A DNA stretch of 64,000 bases from Kineosporia aurantiaca JCM 3230. GTDB lineage: Bacteria; Actinomycetota; Actinomycetes; Actinomycetales; Kineosporiaceae. The translations under genes and the position numbers were made by a program. The stretch lies in the NCBI GenBank assembly GCA_000719025.1, contig JODP01000005.1, positions 433,448 to 497,447 on the forward strand. Direction: 5' to 3'. Every line of letters begins with the position of its first letter. The stretch's first letter is position 1. The notes under the pieces are model-generated. The model was not told the origin of the DNA, did no database searches, and was given only the letters and a program-made list of their open reading frames with translations. This document shows positions 1 through 7,340 of this stretch, in pieces.

Positions 1-85
1 TCGAATCGGGCACCGGCTGGACGCTGTGACGATGCCCACAGCCACCCACCGTCGGTGCCCACCGGCGTCACTAATTCGGGGGATT

Positions 86-1489
86 TCACGCCTTGACGGC
101 CACCGCCGCCTGGTGGACGGCCGCCGCGACCACATTGCTGACGTCCGGGTGGAACACACTCGGGACGATGTAGGCGGCGTTGCGCTCGGAGTCGGTCACC
201 ACGGCGGCCAGCGCGTAGGCGGCGGCCAGCAGCATCTCGGTGTTGATCGTCTTGGACTGCGCGTCCAGCAGACCCCGGAAGACCCCGGGGAAGGCCAGGA
301 CGTTGTTGATCTGGTTGGCGAAGTCGCTGCGGCCGGTGGCCACCACGGTGGCGTGCTGCGACGCCTCCACCGGATCGACCTCGGGGACCGGGTTGGCCAT
401 CGCGAAGACCACCGCGTCCTCCGCCATCGTGGCGATGTCGGCCCCGGTGAGGATGCCGGGGGCGGAAACCCCGACGAAGACGTCGGCGCCGGCCAGGGCG
501 TCCTTCAGCGAGCCGGTGACGCCCCGCGGGTTGGTGTTCTTGGCCGTCCAGTGCAGGCTCTCCGGCAGACCGGGACGCGCGGTGTGCACAACACCGTCGA
601 CGTCGCAGACCACCACGTCCTGGGCCCCCGCGGCCAGCAGCAGCTTCAGGATCGCGGTCCCGGCCGCGCCGGCCCCGGACATCACCAGCCGGACCTGGGA
701 CAGCTCCTTACGGACGACCTTGAGCGCGTTGGTCAGCGCGGCCAGCGTGACGATCGCGGTGCCGTGCTGGTCGTCGTGGAAGACCGGGATGTCCAGCGCC
801 TCGCGCAGCCGCTCCTCGACCTGGAAGCAGCGCGGGGCCCCGATGTCCTCCAGGTTGATCCCGGCGAACACCGGGGCGATCCGGATCACCGTCTCGACGA
901 TCTCGTCCACGTCCTGGGTGTCCAGGCAGATCGGGAAGGCGTCGATGTCGGCGAAGCGCTTGAACAGCGCCGCCTTTCCCTCCATCACCGGCATCGCGGC
1001 GAGCGGGCCGAGGTTGCCCAGCCCGAGCACGGCCGAGCCGTCGGTGACCACCGCGACGGTGTTGCGCTTGATCGTCAGACGCCGGGCGTCCTCCGGGTTC
1101 TCGGCGATCGCCAGGCAGACCCGGGCCACGCCGGGGGTGTAGACCAGCGAGAGGTCGTCCCGGTTGCGGATCGGCACCTTGGACTCGATCCGCAGCTTGC
1201 CGCCCAGGTGCATCAGGAAGGTGCGGTCCGAGACCTTGCCGATGGTCACCCCGGTCAGGGCGCGCAGCGACCCGATCACCTCGGGCACGTGCTCCCCACC
1301 GCGGGTGGCACAGGTGACGTCCACCTGCAGCCGGTCCACCCCGGAGGCGGTCACGTCGAGCGCCGTGACGATGGCGCCGGCGTGCTCGATCGCGTGGGTG
1401 AGCTCGCTGACCGCGGTGGAGCGGGCCGGCAGTTCCAGCCGGACCGTGATGGACGAGGAGACACTGGGAGCGCTCGGCATGCACCCCAT
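86..1489 (-). CDS. NAD(P)-dependent malic enzyme with N-terminal ACT domain
   Basis: Oxidative decarboxylation of malate to pyruvate in the cytosol. The 467-residue protein has an ACT-like regulatory segment (residues about 12-85) and then the malic-enzyme domain. VYTPGV contains the catalytic-site Tyr117, VMEGKAALFK the likely catalytic Lys172, NLEDI and FHDDQHGTA (around 212-216 and 238-245) the metal-binding acidic residues, and SGAGAAG (271-277) the dinucleotide-binding loop. I chose the ATG at 1489 because GGAAGGA lies about 6 nt upstream; a second in-frame ATG at 1480 is possible. From memory, the ACT-malic enzyme arrangement is normal for Actinobacteria, the ACT part presumably sensing an amino acid or other small effector. 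It sits downstream of the c-di-GMP gene on the same strand with a 47-nt gap. Confidence 0.93.
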   Translation of the reverse strand: MGCMPSAPSVSSSITVRLELPARSTAVSELTHAIEHAGAIVTALDVTASGVDRLQVDVTCATRGGEHVPEVIGSLRALTGVTIGKVSDRTFLMHLGGKLRIESKVPIRNRDDLSLVYTPGVARVCLAIAENPEDARRLTIKRNTVAVVTDGSAVLGLGNLGPLAAMPVMEGKAALFKRFADIDAFPICLDTQDVDEIVETVIRIAPVFAGINLEDIGAPRCFQVEERLREALDIPVFHDDQHGTAIVTLAALTNALKVVRKELSQVRLVMSGAGAAGTAILKLLLAAGAQDVVVCDVDGVVHTARPGLPESLHWTAKNTNPRGVTGSLKDALAGADVFVGVSAPGILTGADIATMAEDAVVFAMANPVPEVDPVEASQHATVVATGRSDFANQINNVLAFPGVFRGLLDAQSKTINTEMLLAAAYALAAVVTDSERNAAYIVPSVFHPDVSNVVAAAVHQAAVAVKA

Positions 1490-1536
1490 TGTTGTCCTTC
1501 CGGACCGGTCCTGGTGACCAACCGGGCCAAGGTGTT

Positions 1537-3222
1537 CTAACGGAGGACGTCGGGCAGGGCGCCGGGCTCGCCGTCGATGAAACCCTGGTACTCGTCGCAG
1601 CCCATCTCCCGCAGGACGGACAGGGTCTCGGCGTTCTCCACCCCCTCGGCCACCACCAGCAGGCCCATCCCGTGACCGAGGCCGAGCACCGAGGCCACCA
1701 CCGCCCCGGCGGCCCGCTCCCCGGGCAGGTCGGCGACGAACGAACGGTCCACCTTGAGCAGGTCGACGGGCAGACCCCGGAGGTACTGCAGGGAGGACCA
1801 GCCGGTGCCGAAGTCGTCCAGCGCGATCACCACCCCCAGCGCCTTCAGCTCGTCCAGCACCTGCCGGGCGGTGGCCGGGTCGTCGGAGAACGCGGTCTCG
1901 GTGACCTCCAGGACGAGCCGGTCCGGAGCCACCCCGGACTCGCTCAGGGCCCGGCTCACGGTGCGCGCCAGCCGCCCGCCGACCAGTTGTTTCGCCGAGA
2001 CGTTGACGGCCAGGGAGAGACCGGCGTGCCCCGGCTCCAGCTCGCCCAGGTCCGCCAGGTCGGCCAGCGACTGCCGCAGCGCCCAGTCGCCGAGCTCGAC
2101 GATCCGCCCGGTCCGTTCGGCGATCGGCAGGAACACCTCCGGCGCGAGCACCCCGAGTTCCGGGTGCCGCCAGCGCAGCAGCGCCTCGACCCCGGTGACC
2201 CGGCGCCCGGCACAGGTCCGCCGGCTCTGGTAGACCAGCTCGAGTTCCCCGTCGCCGACCGCTCGGCGCATGGCCGTGGCCAGACCCAGCCGTTCCTCGA
2301 TCCCGTCCCGCAGATCCGCGTCGAACAGCTCGTACCGGCCCCGCCCCCGGCCCTTCGCGTGGTACATCGCGGTGTCGGCGTCCCGCAGCACGCTGGCCAC
2401 CGGATCTTCCCCGTCCGGCACTTTGTCCACGACGGTGATGCCCACGCTGACCCCGGGCGAGACCACCGCGTCGCCGATCACGATCGGCTCGTCCAGCACC
2501 TCGATGATCCGGGTGGCCATGGCGATCGCGTCGGCCGCGGCGTCCACCCCCATCACCACGACGAACTCGTCCCCGCCGAAGCGGGCGACCACGTCGGCCG
2601 AGCGGCAGCGCCGGCGCAGCCGGTGGGCGACCGCGACCAGCACCTGGTCGCCGACCGCGTGGCCGAGGCTGTCGTTGATGTCCTTGAAGCCGTCCAGGTC
2701 GCAGAACAGCACGGCGAGCCGGCGTTTGCCGCCGATCAGGGCGGGCAGCCGATTCAGCGAGTCGGCCAGCCCTTTCATCAGCACCGCGCGGTTGGGCAGG
2801 CCGGTCAGCGAGTCGTGACTGGCGCGGTGGGTCAGCTCGCTCTCGGCGCTCTCCCGGTTGACCGCGAGCAGGCCACGGATACTGCCGTTCTGGTCGTACA
2901 GCACCGCCACGGTGGACTCGATCTCCACCGACCGGCCGGAGGAGGTGATCTGTCGGACGAAGCCGTGCCATCTGCCCTGCACGTGCACCTCGCGCCGGGC
3001 GACCGCCTCGTCGTCCTGCGCGTACACCGTCTCCACGAGGTCGGAGAGGCGCTGCCCGATCGCTTCGGCGGCGGAGATCCCGTAGGTCCGCTCGGCCGCC
3101 TCGTTCCAGTGCGTGACCCGGTCCAGCCGGTCCAGGCCGATCACCGCGTCGGGCAGGATCGGCAGCAACGAGGCAGCCACGTCGTCCTGGTCCAGATCCG
3201 ATTGCGTCACGATGCAGCACAC
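1537..3222 (-). CDS. PAS-GGDEF-EAL cyclic-di-GMP turnover protein
   Basis: A 561-residue soluble protein with an N-terminal PAS domain (about 15-125), a GGDEF diguanylate cyclase (about 135-300) and an EAL phosphodiesterase (about 305-550). The RFGGDEF signature is intact at 215-220, and RSAD at 207-210 matches the RxxD inhibitory I-site. In the EAL domain GVEALLRW (E346), VNVSAKQL, LEVTET, LDDFGTG, KVDRSF and VAEGVEN are all present, so both activities look possible. Odd points are YQSRRTCAG where YQPI is usual, and a C-terminus that replaces the common QGY-x-F-x-P-x-P ending. No membrane segment is seen, so the PAS domain probably senses a cytosolic cue. The start is a GTG at 3222 without a strong ribosome binding site; GTG at 3210 is an alternative. 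Confidence 0.9.
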   Translation of the reverse strand: MCCIVTQSDLDQDDVAASLLPILPDAVIGLDRLDRVTHWNEAAERTYGISAAEAIGQRLSDLVETVYAQDDEAVARREVHVQGRWHGFVRQITSSGRSVEIESTVAVLYDQNGSIRGLLAVNRESAESELTHRASHDSLTGLPNRAVLMKGLADSLNRLPALIGGKRRLAVLFCDLDGFKDINDSLGHAVGDQVLVAVAHRLRRRCRSADVVARFGGDEFVVVMGVDAAADAIAMATRIIEVLDEPIVIGDAVVSPGVSVGITVVDKVPDGEDPVASVLRDADTAMYHAKGRGRGRYELFDADLRDGIEERLGLATAMRRAVGDGELELVYQSRRTCAGRRVTGVEALLRWRHPELGVLAPEVFLPIAERTGRIVELGDWALRQSLADLADLGELEPGHAGLSLAVNVSAKQLVGGRLARTVSRALSESGVAPDRLVLEVTETAFSDDPATARQVLDELKALGVVIALDDFGTGWSSLQYLRGLPVDLLKVDRSFVADLPGERAAGAVVASVLGLGHGMGLLVVAEGVENAETLSVLREMGCDEYQGFIDGEPGALPDVLR

Positions 3223-3271
3223 CGTATCGCCTGCGTCGCGTTACGTAACGGAGAACCGCGAATTGCCGGAC

Positions 3272-4336
3272 TCAGTGCGCTTCGGCCGCCCTCCCCGGGC
3301 TCCGGATCGACGATTCCCGCACGATCAGTTCGGGCAGGTAAACCACCTGGCGATGACGGTGTGCAGCGCCCCGGATCCCGCCCGGGGCCTCCAGAGCGGT
3401 GGTCTCCTCGGCCAGTAGTTCCGCCGCGGTGCGCCCGATCTGGTGCCGGGGCTGGCGGACCGAGGTGAGTGGGACCGCGGCCGCGGCGGCGAACTCGATG
3501 TCGTCGTAGCCGACGATGGCCAGATCGTCCGGCACCCGGATCCGCAGCCGGGTCATCTCCTGCAGCAGACCCAGGGCCACCAGGTCGTTGGCGCAGAACG
3601 CGGCCGTGGGCCGGCGGGAAGCGGGCATCCCGGCCAGGCGCTGTCCGGCGGCGCGCCCTTCGGCCACGGTGAGCGCCGCTGTCGGCAGCACCGTCAGCCC
3701 ACCTTCGTTCCCGGCCGCCTCAACCGCCTGACGGAGCCCGGTGAGCCGGTCCTGCACCTGGCCGACGGATTGCGGCCCCCCGACGAAGGCGATCAGCTCA
3801 TGCCCGCTCTCGGTCAGGTACTCCCCCGCCAGCCTTCCGCCGTAGACGTCGTCGACCGAGACCGAGCAGTGCTTCTCTCCCCCGGTGCGGTCGACCAACA
3901 CAACGGGAACCGCGACTCCGGGGGGTAATGACGCGTCTACCCCGCCCGGATCGACCGGGGTAACCAGAACCCCGCGCACGCGCTGTTCGAAGAGGAGCTC
4001 CAGGTATTCGCTCTCTCGCTGGCGGCTGTTGTCGCTGTTACAGAGGAACACCGCCAGCCCGGCGTCCCGCGCCGCCTCTTCGACCCCGCGGGCGACATCG
4101 GTGAAGAACGGGTTCGCGGCGTCCAGCACCAGATACCCGATCGTCCGGCTGGCCCCGGCCCGCAGATGGCGAGCCGACTCGTTGCGGACGAAGCCGAGCT
4201 TCTCGATCGCCGCCTCGACCCGGGACCGGGTGGCCGCCCCGACCCGATCGGGCCGGTTGAGCACGTTCGACACGGTGCCGACCGAGACCCCGGCCGCGGC
4301 GGCGACGTCCTTCACACTGATCGACGCACTCGGCAC
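3272..4336 (-). CDS. LacI-family transcriptional regulator (orphan)
   Basis: A 354-residue LacI/GalR repressor. The N-terminal helix-turn-helix and hinge are seen in VKDVAAAAGVSVGTVSNVLN (about 8-27), followed by the hinge helix ESARHLRAG and a periplasmic-binding-protein-like ligand domain from about residue 65 to the end, including the conserved IVGYDDIEFA. The GTG start at 4336 has AAGGAG 5 nt upstream. No sugar transporter or glycosidase lies beside it, so its effector cannot be inferred. An imperfect palindrome with a central CG lies 72 bp upstream and may be an autoregulatory operator. The 49-nt gap to the c-di-GMP gene is short enough for co-transcription. Confidence 0.92.
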   Translation of the reverse strand: MPSASISVKDVAAAAGVSVGTVSNVLNRPDRVGAATRSRVEAAIEKLGFVRNESARHLRAGASRTIGYLVLDAANPFFTDVARGVEEAARDAGLAVFLCNSDNSRQRESEYLELLFEQRVRGVLVTPVDPGGVDASLPPGVAVPVVLVDRTGGEKHCSVSVDDVYGGRLAGEYLTESGHELIAFVGGPQSVGQVQDRLTGLRQAVEAAGNEGGLTVLPTAALTVAEGRAAGQRLAGMPASRRPTAAFCANDLVALGLLQEMTRLRIRVPDDLAIVGYDDIEFAAAAAVPLTSVRQPRHQIGRTAAELLAEETTALEAPGGIRGAAHRHRQVVYLPELIVRESSIRSPGRAAEAH

Positions 4337-4407
4337 GCGTTCTCCTTCTGAAGACGGTCCCGGCGAACCCTAGGCCACGGTGGGCCGAACCGGACGTCAC
4401 CGTAACG

Positions 4408-4419
4408 TGAATCGTTTCA
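4408..4419. promoter_or_regulatory. Putative LacI operator upstream of the 4336 repressor
   Basis: The 12-mer TGAATCGTTTCA matches its own reverse complement at 10 of 12 positions and has the central CG typical of LacI/GalR operators. It lies in the promoter region of the LacI gene that starts at 4336. Autoregulation is an inference from position and symmetry only. Confidence 0.45.
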
Positions 4420-4492
4420 GAAAGGCTACTGATGGAGTGCGGTTACTGATTGAGGACGTCGGTGAGCGGCTTCCCTGGAAGGGCCGGGACAG

Positions 4493-4531
4493 CAGAACTC
4501 CCCGGGCCGCCCTGCGAACCGGGGAGTTCTG
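4493..4531 (-). terminator. Hairpin terminator after the MFS exporter
   Basis: Perfect 13-bp inverted repeat, CAGAACTCCCCGG (4493-4505) and CCGGGGAGTTCTG (4519-4531), with a 13-nt loop. It lies 16 bp beyond the stop of the minus-strand MFS gene. There is no T-run, as is common for high-GC actinobacterial terminators. Confidence 0.7.
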
Positions 4532-4546
4532 TGGTGCTCCGGACGA

Positions 4547-6187
4547 TCAGGCGCGAGCCGGGGCGCTGTCGGTGGCCGGGTTCCCACCGGTTGCGTCCAC
4601 CGCGGTCGCCTCGACCTCGCCCTCGGTCTTCATCGAGACCGTCTTGCGCAGCGCGACCTCCTGGATGAACAGGGTGGCGATCAGGCCGACCACCCCGACG
4701 ACCGCGGCCACCAGAAAGATCCGGGCCATCCCGTCGCCGTAGGAGGCGCGCACCACCTCGGCGACCGGGGCCGGCAGGCTCTTCAGGTCCAGCGTGCTGA
4801 CCCCGGAGGCCGCACCCGTGCCGGAGATCCCGACCTGCGCCAGGCCGTTGGCGATCAGGTCGCCGACGTGGCTGGCCAGGATGGTGCCCAGGACGGAGAC
4901 GCCGACCGCACCGCCGAGGGTCCGGAAGAACGCGATCACCCCGCTCGCGGTGCCGATCTCGGTGCTGTCCACGGTGTTCTGCACGGCCAGCACCAGGTTC
5001 TGCATCGAGGCCCCGACCCCGGCGCCGACCAGGACCATGTAGACCGCGATCAGGACCAGCGAGGTGCGGTGGTCGATGGTGGCCAGCAGGGCGAAGCCGA
5101 CCACCATGGAGGCGACCCCACCCACGATGAAGCGCTTGTAGTACCCGGTGGCGACGATCTGCCGGCCGACCAGGATGGAGGAGCCCATCACGCCGAGCAT
5201 CAGCGGCATGGTGAGCAGACCGGCCTGGGTCGGCGAGTAGCCGCGGGCCACCTGGAAGTACTGACCGAGGAAGACCGAACCGCCGAACATCGCGATTCCG
5301 ACGGCCATCGAGGCCACCACGGACAGCAGGGTGGTGCGCCTGCTGATGATCGCCGGCGGAACCACCGGCTCCTTCACCCGGCGCTCCACCCCGACGGCGG
5401 CGACCAGGGCGACCAGGGCGGCGGTCAGGAAGGCGCCGGTCTGCCAGGACATCCAGGCGAAGTCGTCACCGGCGAAGGAGACCCAGATCAGCACGGCGCT
5501 GACCGAGAAGGCGATCAGCGTGGCGCCGGCCCAGTCGATCGAGGCCTTGCGCGGGTTGTGGTCCAGGTGCAGGGTGCGCTGGATCAGGCCGAGGGCGATC
5601 ACGGCCAGCGGCACGCAGACGTAGAAACACCAGCGCCAGCCGAGCGCGCTGTCCACGATCACGCCACCGATCAGCGGGCCGCTCACGGTGGCCAGGGCCA
5701 TCACCGAGCCGAGGTAGCCGTTGTACCGGCCGCGCTGGCGGGGCGGGATCATCGCGCCGATGACGGTCTGGGCCAGGGCGGTGATGCCACCCATGCCGAC
5801 GCCCTGGATCACTCGGAAGCCGATCAGCTCACCGACGTTCTGGGACAGGCCGGCGGCCGACGAGCCGATCACGAAGATCACGATCGCCAGCTGCAGCAGG
5901 AACTTCTTGTTGTAGAGGTCGGAGAGCTTGCCCCAGATCGGGGTGGTGGCGGTCATCGCCAGCAGCGACGCCGTGACCACCCAGGTGTAGGCCCGCTGGG
6001 AGGCGTTGAGGTCGCCGATGATGGTCGGCAGCGCGTTGCTGACGATGGTCGAGCTGACCATGCCGACGAACAGCGCGGCCAGGATGCCGACCAGGGCCTC
6101 GACGATCTGGCGGTGCGACATCTCGCCGTCGGCCGACGGCGCGGGTAAGGCTTGCTGGGACGGCGGATTGAGCGTGCCGGAACTCAT
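4547..6187 (-). CDS. MFS multidrug efflux transporter (DHA2, 14-TM, EmrB/QacA type)
   Basis: A 546-residue inner-membrane proton-driven drug exporter. About 14 hydrophobic segments are visible. The N-terminal half carries the LPTIIGDL motif, the TTPIWGKLSDLYNKK loop (MFS motif A) and FRVIQGVGMGGI, followed by the antiporter-type GPLIGG motif. It is the second gene of a marR-MFS operon: its ATG overlaps the MarR stop by 4 nt (ATGA), which implies translational coupling. The upstream MarR protein is its probable repressor. The substrate is unknown. A polar C-terminal tail of about 25 residues follows the last membrane segment. Confidence 0.93.
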   Translation of the reverse strand: MSSGTLNPPSQQALPAPSADGEMSHRQIVEALVGILAALFVGMVSSTIVSNALPTIIGDLNASQRAYTWVVTASLLAMTATTPIWGKLSDLYNKKFLLQLAIVIFVIGSSAAGLSQNVGELIGFRVIQGVGMGGITALAQTVIGAMIPPRQRGRYNGYLGSVMALATVSGPLIGGVIVDSALGWRWCFYVCVPLAVIALGLIQRTLHLDHNPRKASIDWAGATLIAFSVSAVLIWVSFAGDDFAWMSWQTGAFLTAALVALVAAVGVERRVKEPVVPPAIISRRTTLLSVVASMAVGIAMFGGSVFLGQYFQVARGYSPTQAGLLTMPLMLGVMGSSILVGRQIVATGYYKRFIVGGVASMVVGFALLATIDHRTSLVLIAVYMVLVGAGVGASMQNLVLAVQNTVDSTEIGTASGVIAFFRTLGGAVGVSVLGTILASHVGDLIANGLAQVGISGTGAASGVSTLDLKSLPAPVAEVVRASYGDGMARIFLVAAVVGVVGLIATLFIQEVALRKTVSMKTEGEVEATAVDATGGNPATDSAPARA

Positions 6188-6720
6188 GCGTGGACCTTTC
6201 TCGTACTACTTGATGTTGATGACCCGGACGTCCCAGCGGCGCGATACGCCGTCGGATCGCCCCGGTGGGACGCCGGGTCGTTTTGGTAAACCGCTTCCTG
6301 CAGGGCCTCGTCCAAGCGGAGGAGTTGCCCGCAGAGCGAGCGGACGTCCTGTTCGGTCCAGCCGCTCATCGCGTCGGTGACCAGGGCCACCTGCTGGGTC
6401 CGAAGATCGGCGAGGCGCTGCGCGCCGGCCTCGGTGACGTGGGCGAGCCAGGCCCGTCCGTCCTGCGGATCGGCCCGACGGGCGGTCAGGCCCGCCCCTT
6501 CAAGCACTGCCAGCTGGCGGCTGACCACCGAGTTGTCCACCCCGAGGAGCTCGGACAGGGCCGAGCACCGGGCCTGCCCCAGGCTGGACAACTGGGCCAG
6601 CACCATCAGGGTGCTGAGCGAGAGCCGATCGGCCTGTTTGCCGCTCAGGGTCTTCAGCGAGCGGGTCACCGACAGCAGCTGGTGGAAGAGGTCGGAGACC
6701 GCTTCGGCCGGGACGGCCAT
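6184..6720 (-). CDS. MarR-family repressor of the adjacent MFS pump
   Basis: A 178-residue winged-helix regulator. The core spans about 8-140: LSTLMVLAQLSS, the recognition region CSALSELLGVDNSVVSRQLA, and the wing ADPQDGRAWLAHVTEAG. The last 35 residues are Ser/Thr-rich and probably disordered. GGAGGGGGTGG lies just upstream of the ATG at 6720. It overlaps the MFS start by 4 nt, so pump and repressor form one unit. It is divergent from a second MarR gene at 6814, and the 93-bp gap between them holds two similar 13-bp palindromes. By family behaviour it should derepress on binding a small phenolic or drug-like ligand; this is inferred. Confidence 0.9.
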   Translation of the reverse strand: MAVPAEAVSDLFHQLLSVTRSLKTLSGKQADRLSLSTLMVLAQLSSLGQARCSALSELLGVDNSVVSRQLAVLEGAGLTARRADPQDGRAWLAHVTEAGAQRLADLRTQQVALVTDAMSGWTEQDVRSLCGQLLRLDEALQEAVYQNDPASHRGDPTAYRAAGTSGSSTSSSTRKVHA

Positions 6721-6745
6721 GCATCCACCCCCTCCGGATATTTGC

Positions 6746-6758
6746 TTGCCTCAGACAA
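6746..6758. promoter_or_regulatory. MarR-type operator candidate 1
   Basis: TTGCCTCAGACAA is an imperfect 13-bp palindrome (10 of 13 positions symmetric) in the gap between two divergent marR genes. It has the same TTGC-N5-(G/A)CAA layout as the second site, and the two start 28 bp apart. It lies 26 bp upstream of the minus-strand marR start. Confidence 0.5.
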
Positions 6759-6771
6759 CTATAGGCATAGC

Positions 6772-6788
6772 AGTTGCACAGGGCAACT
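6772..6788. promoter_or_regulatory. MarR-type operator candidate 2
   Basis: AGTTGC (6772-6777) and GCAACT (6783-6788) form a perfect inverted repeat around a 5-nt spacer; the inner 13-mer TTGCACAGGGCAA resembles the site at 6746. It sits 26 bp upstream of the plus-strand marR start at 6814, mirroring the distance of site 1 from the other gene. Confidence 0.5.
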
Positions 6789-6813
6789 AATTCCCGGCTT
6801 ATAGGGTGGCCCC

Positions 6814-7299
6814 GTGTCAGCAGTGGATCCCGAGCCGCCCCCGGCCGCCCCCGACCCGTCGACGAGCTCGTTCGTCACCATCGAGCAGGAGCTCACGGTG
6901 CTGATCCGGCGGGCCCGGAGCTTCTCCGCCCAGATGTCCCGGGAGTTCCATCCCGACCTGGAACCGGGCGCCTACGCGATGCTGCTCTGGCTGGACGACG
7001 CCGGTTCGGCCCGGATGACCGAGATGGCAGCGTTCTTCGGCATCGGCAAGCCGACCGTCTCCCGGCAGCTCCAGCTGATGGAGAAACTCGACCTGATCAC
7101 CCGTGAGGTGGACGAGAACGACCGTCGGGCCCAGCGGCTCACGCTCACCGAGAACGGCGCCGCGTTGGTGCACCGGGCCCGGGCCGCCCGCCGGGACAGC
7201 TTCAAGACCCGGATGGCCGACTGGCCGGAGGAGGACGTGGACCGGTTCGCCGAGCTGCTCGGCCGGCTGAACGAGAGCCTGGGCCGGCCGACCGCCTAG
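6814..7299 (+). CDS. MarR-family transcriptional regulator
   Basis: A 161-residue MarR protein with a GTG start. After a proline-rich N-terminus of about 20 residues comes the winged helix: YAMLLWLDDAG, the recognition segment MTEMAAFFGIGKPTVSRQLQ (about 70-89), and the wing DENDRRAQRLTLTENG. It is divergent from the marR-MFS operon and 41 bp upstream of a flavoprotein oxidoreductase on its own strand. It may control either neighbour or both through the shared palindromes. It is clearly distinct from the other MarR protein beyond the fold. Confidence 0.88.
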   Translation: MSAVDPEPPPAAPDPSTSSFVTIEQELTVLIRRARSFSAQMSREFHPDLEPGAYAMLLWLDDAGSARMTEMAAFFGIGKPTVSRQLQLMEKLDLITREVDENDRRAQRLTLTENGAALVHRARAARRDSFKTRMADWPEEDVDRFAELLGRLNESLGRPTA

Positions 7300-7340
7300 G
7301 GTTTTCCCGACAGCAGGCCGGCGAGGATTTGGGGAACACA

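Noticed and set aside
1..20. TCGAATCGGGCACCGGCT at the left edge resembles the T-loop and acceptor end of a tRNA.
   Set aside because: Only the last few bases could be inside the window, no pairing can be tested, and the implied acceptor sequence is not one I recognise.
86..3220. A single 1044-codon minus-strand frame spanning the malic enzyme and the c-di-GMP gene.
   Set aside because: The upstream 570 codons are an Arg/Gly/Pro-rich shadow of the PAS-GGDEF-EAL gene in another frame; the malic enzyme has its own start and ribosome binding site at 1489.
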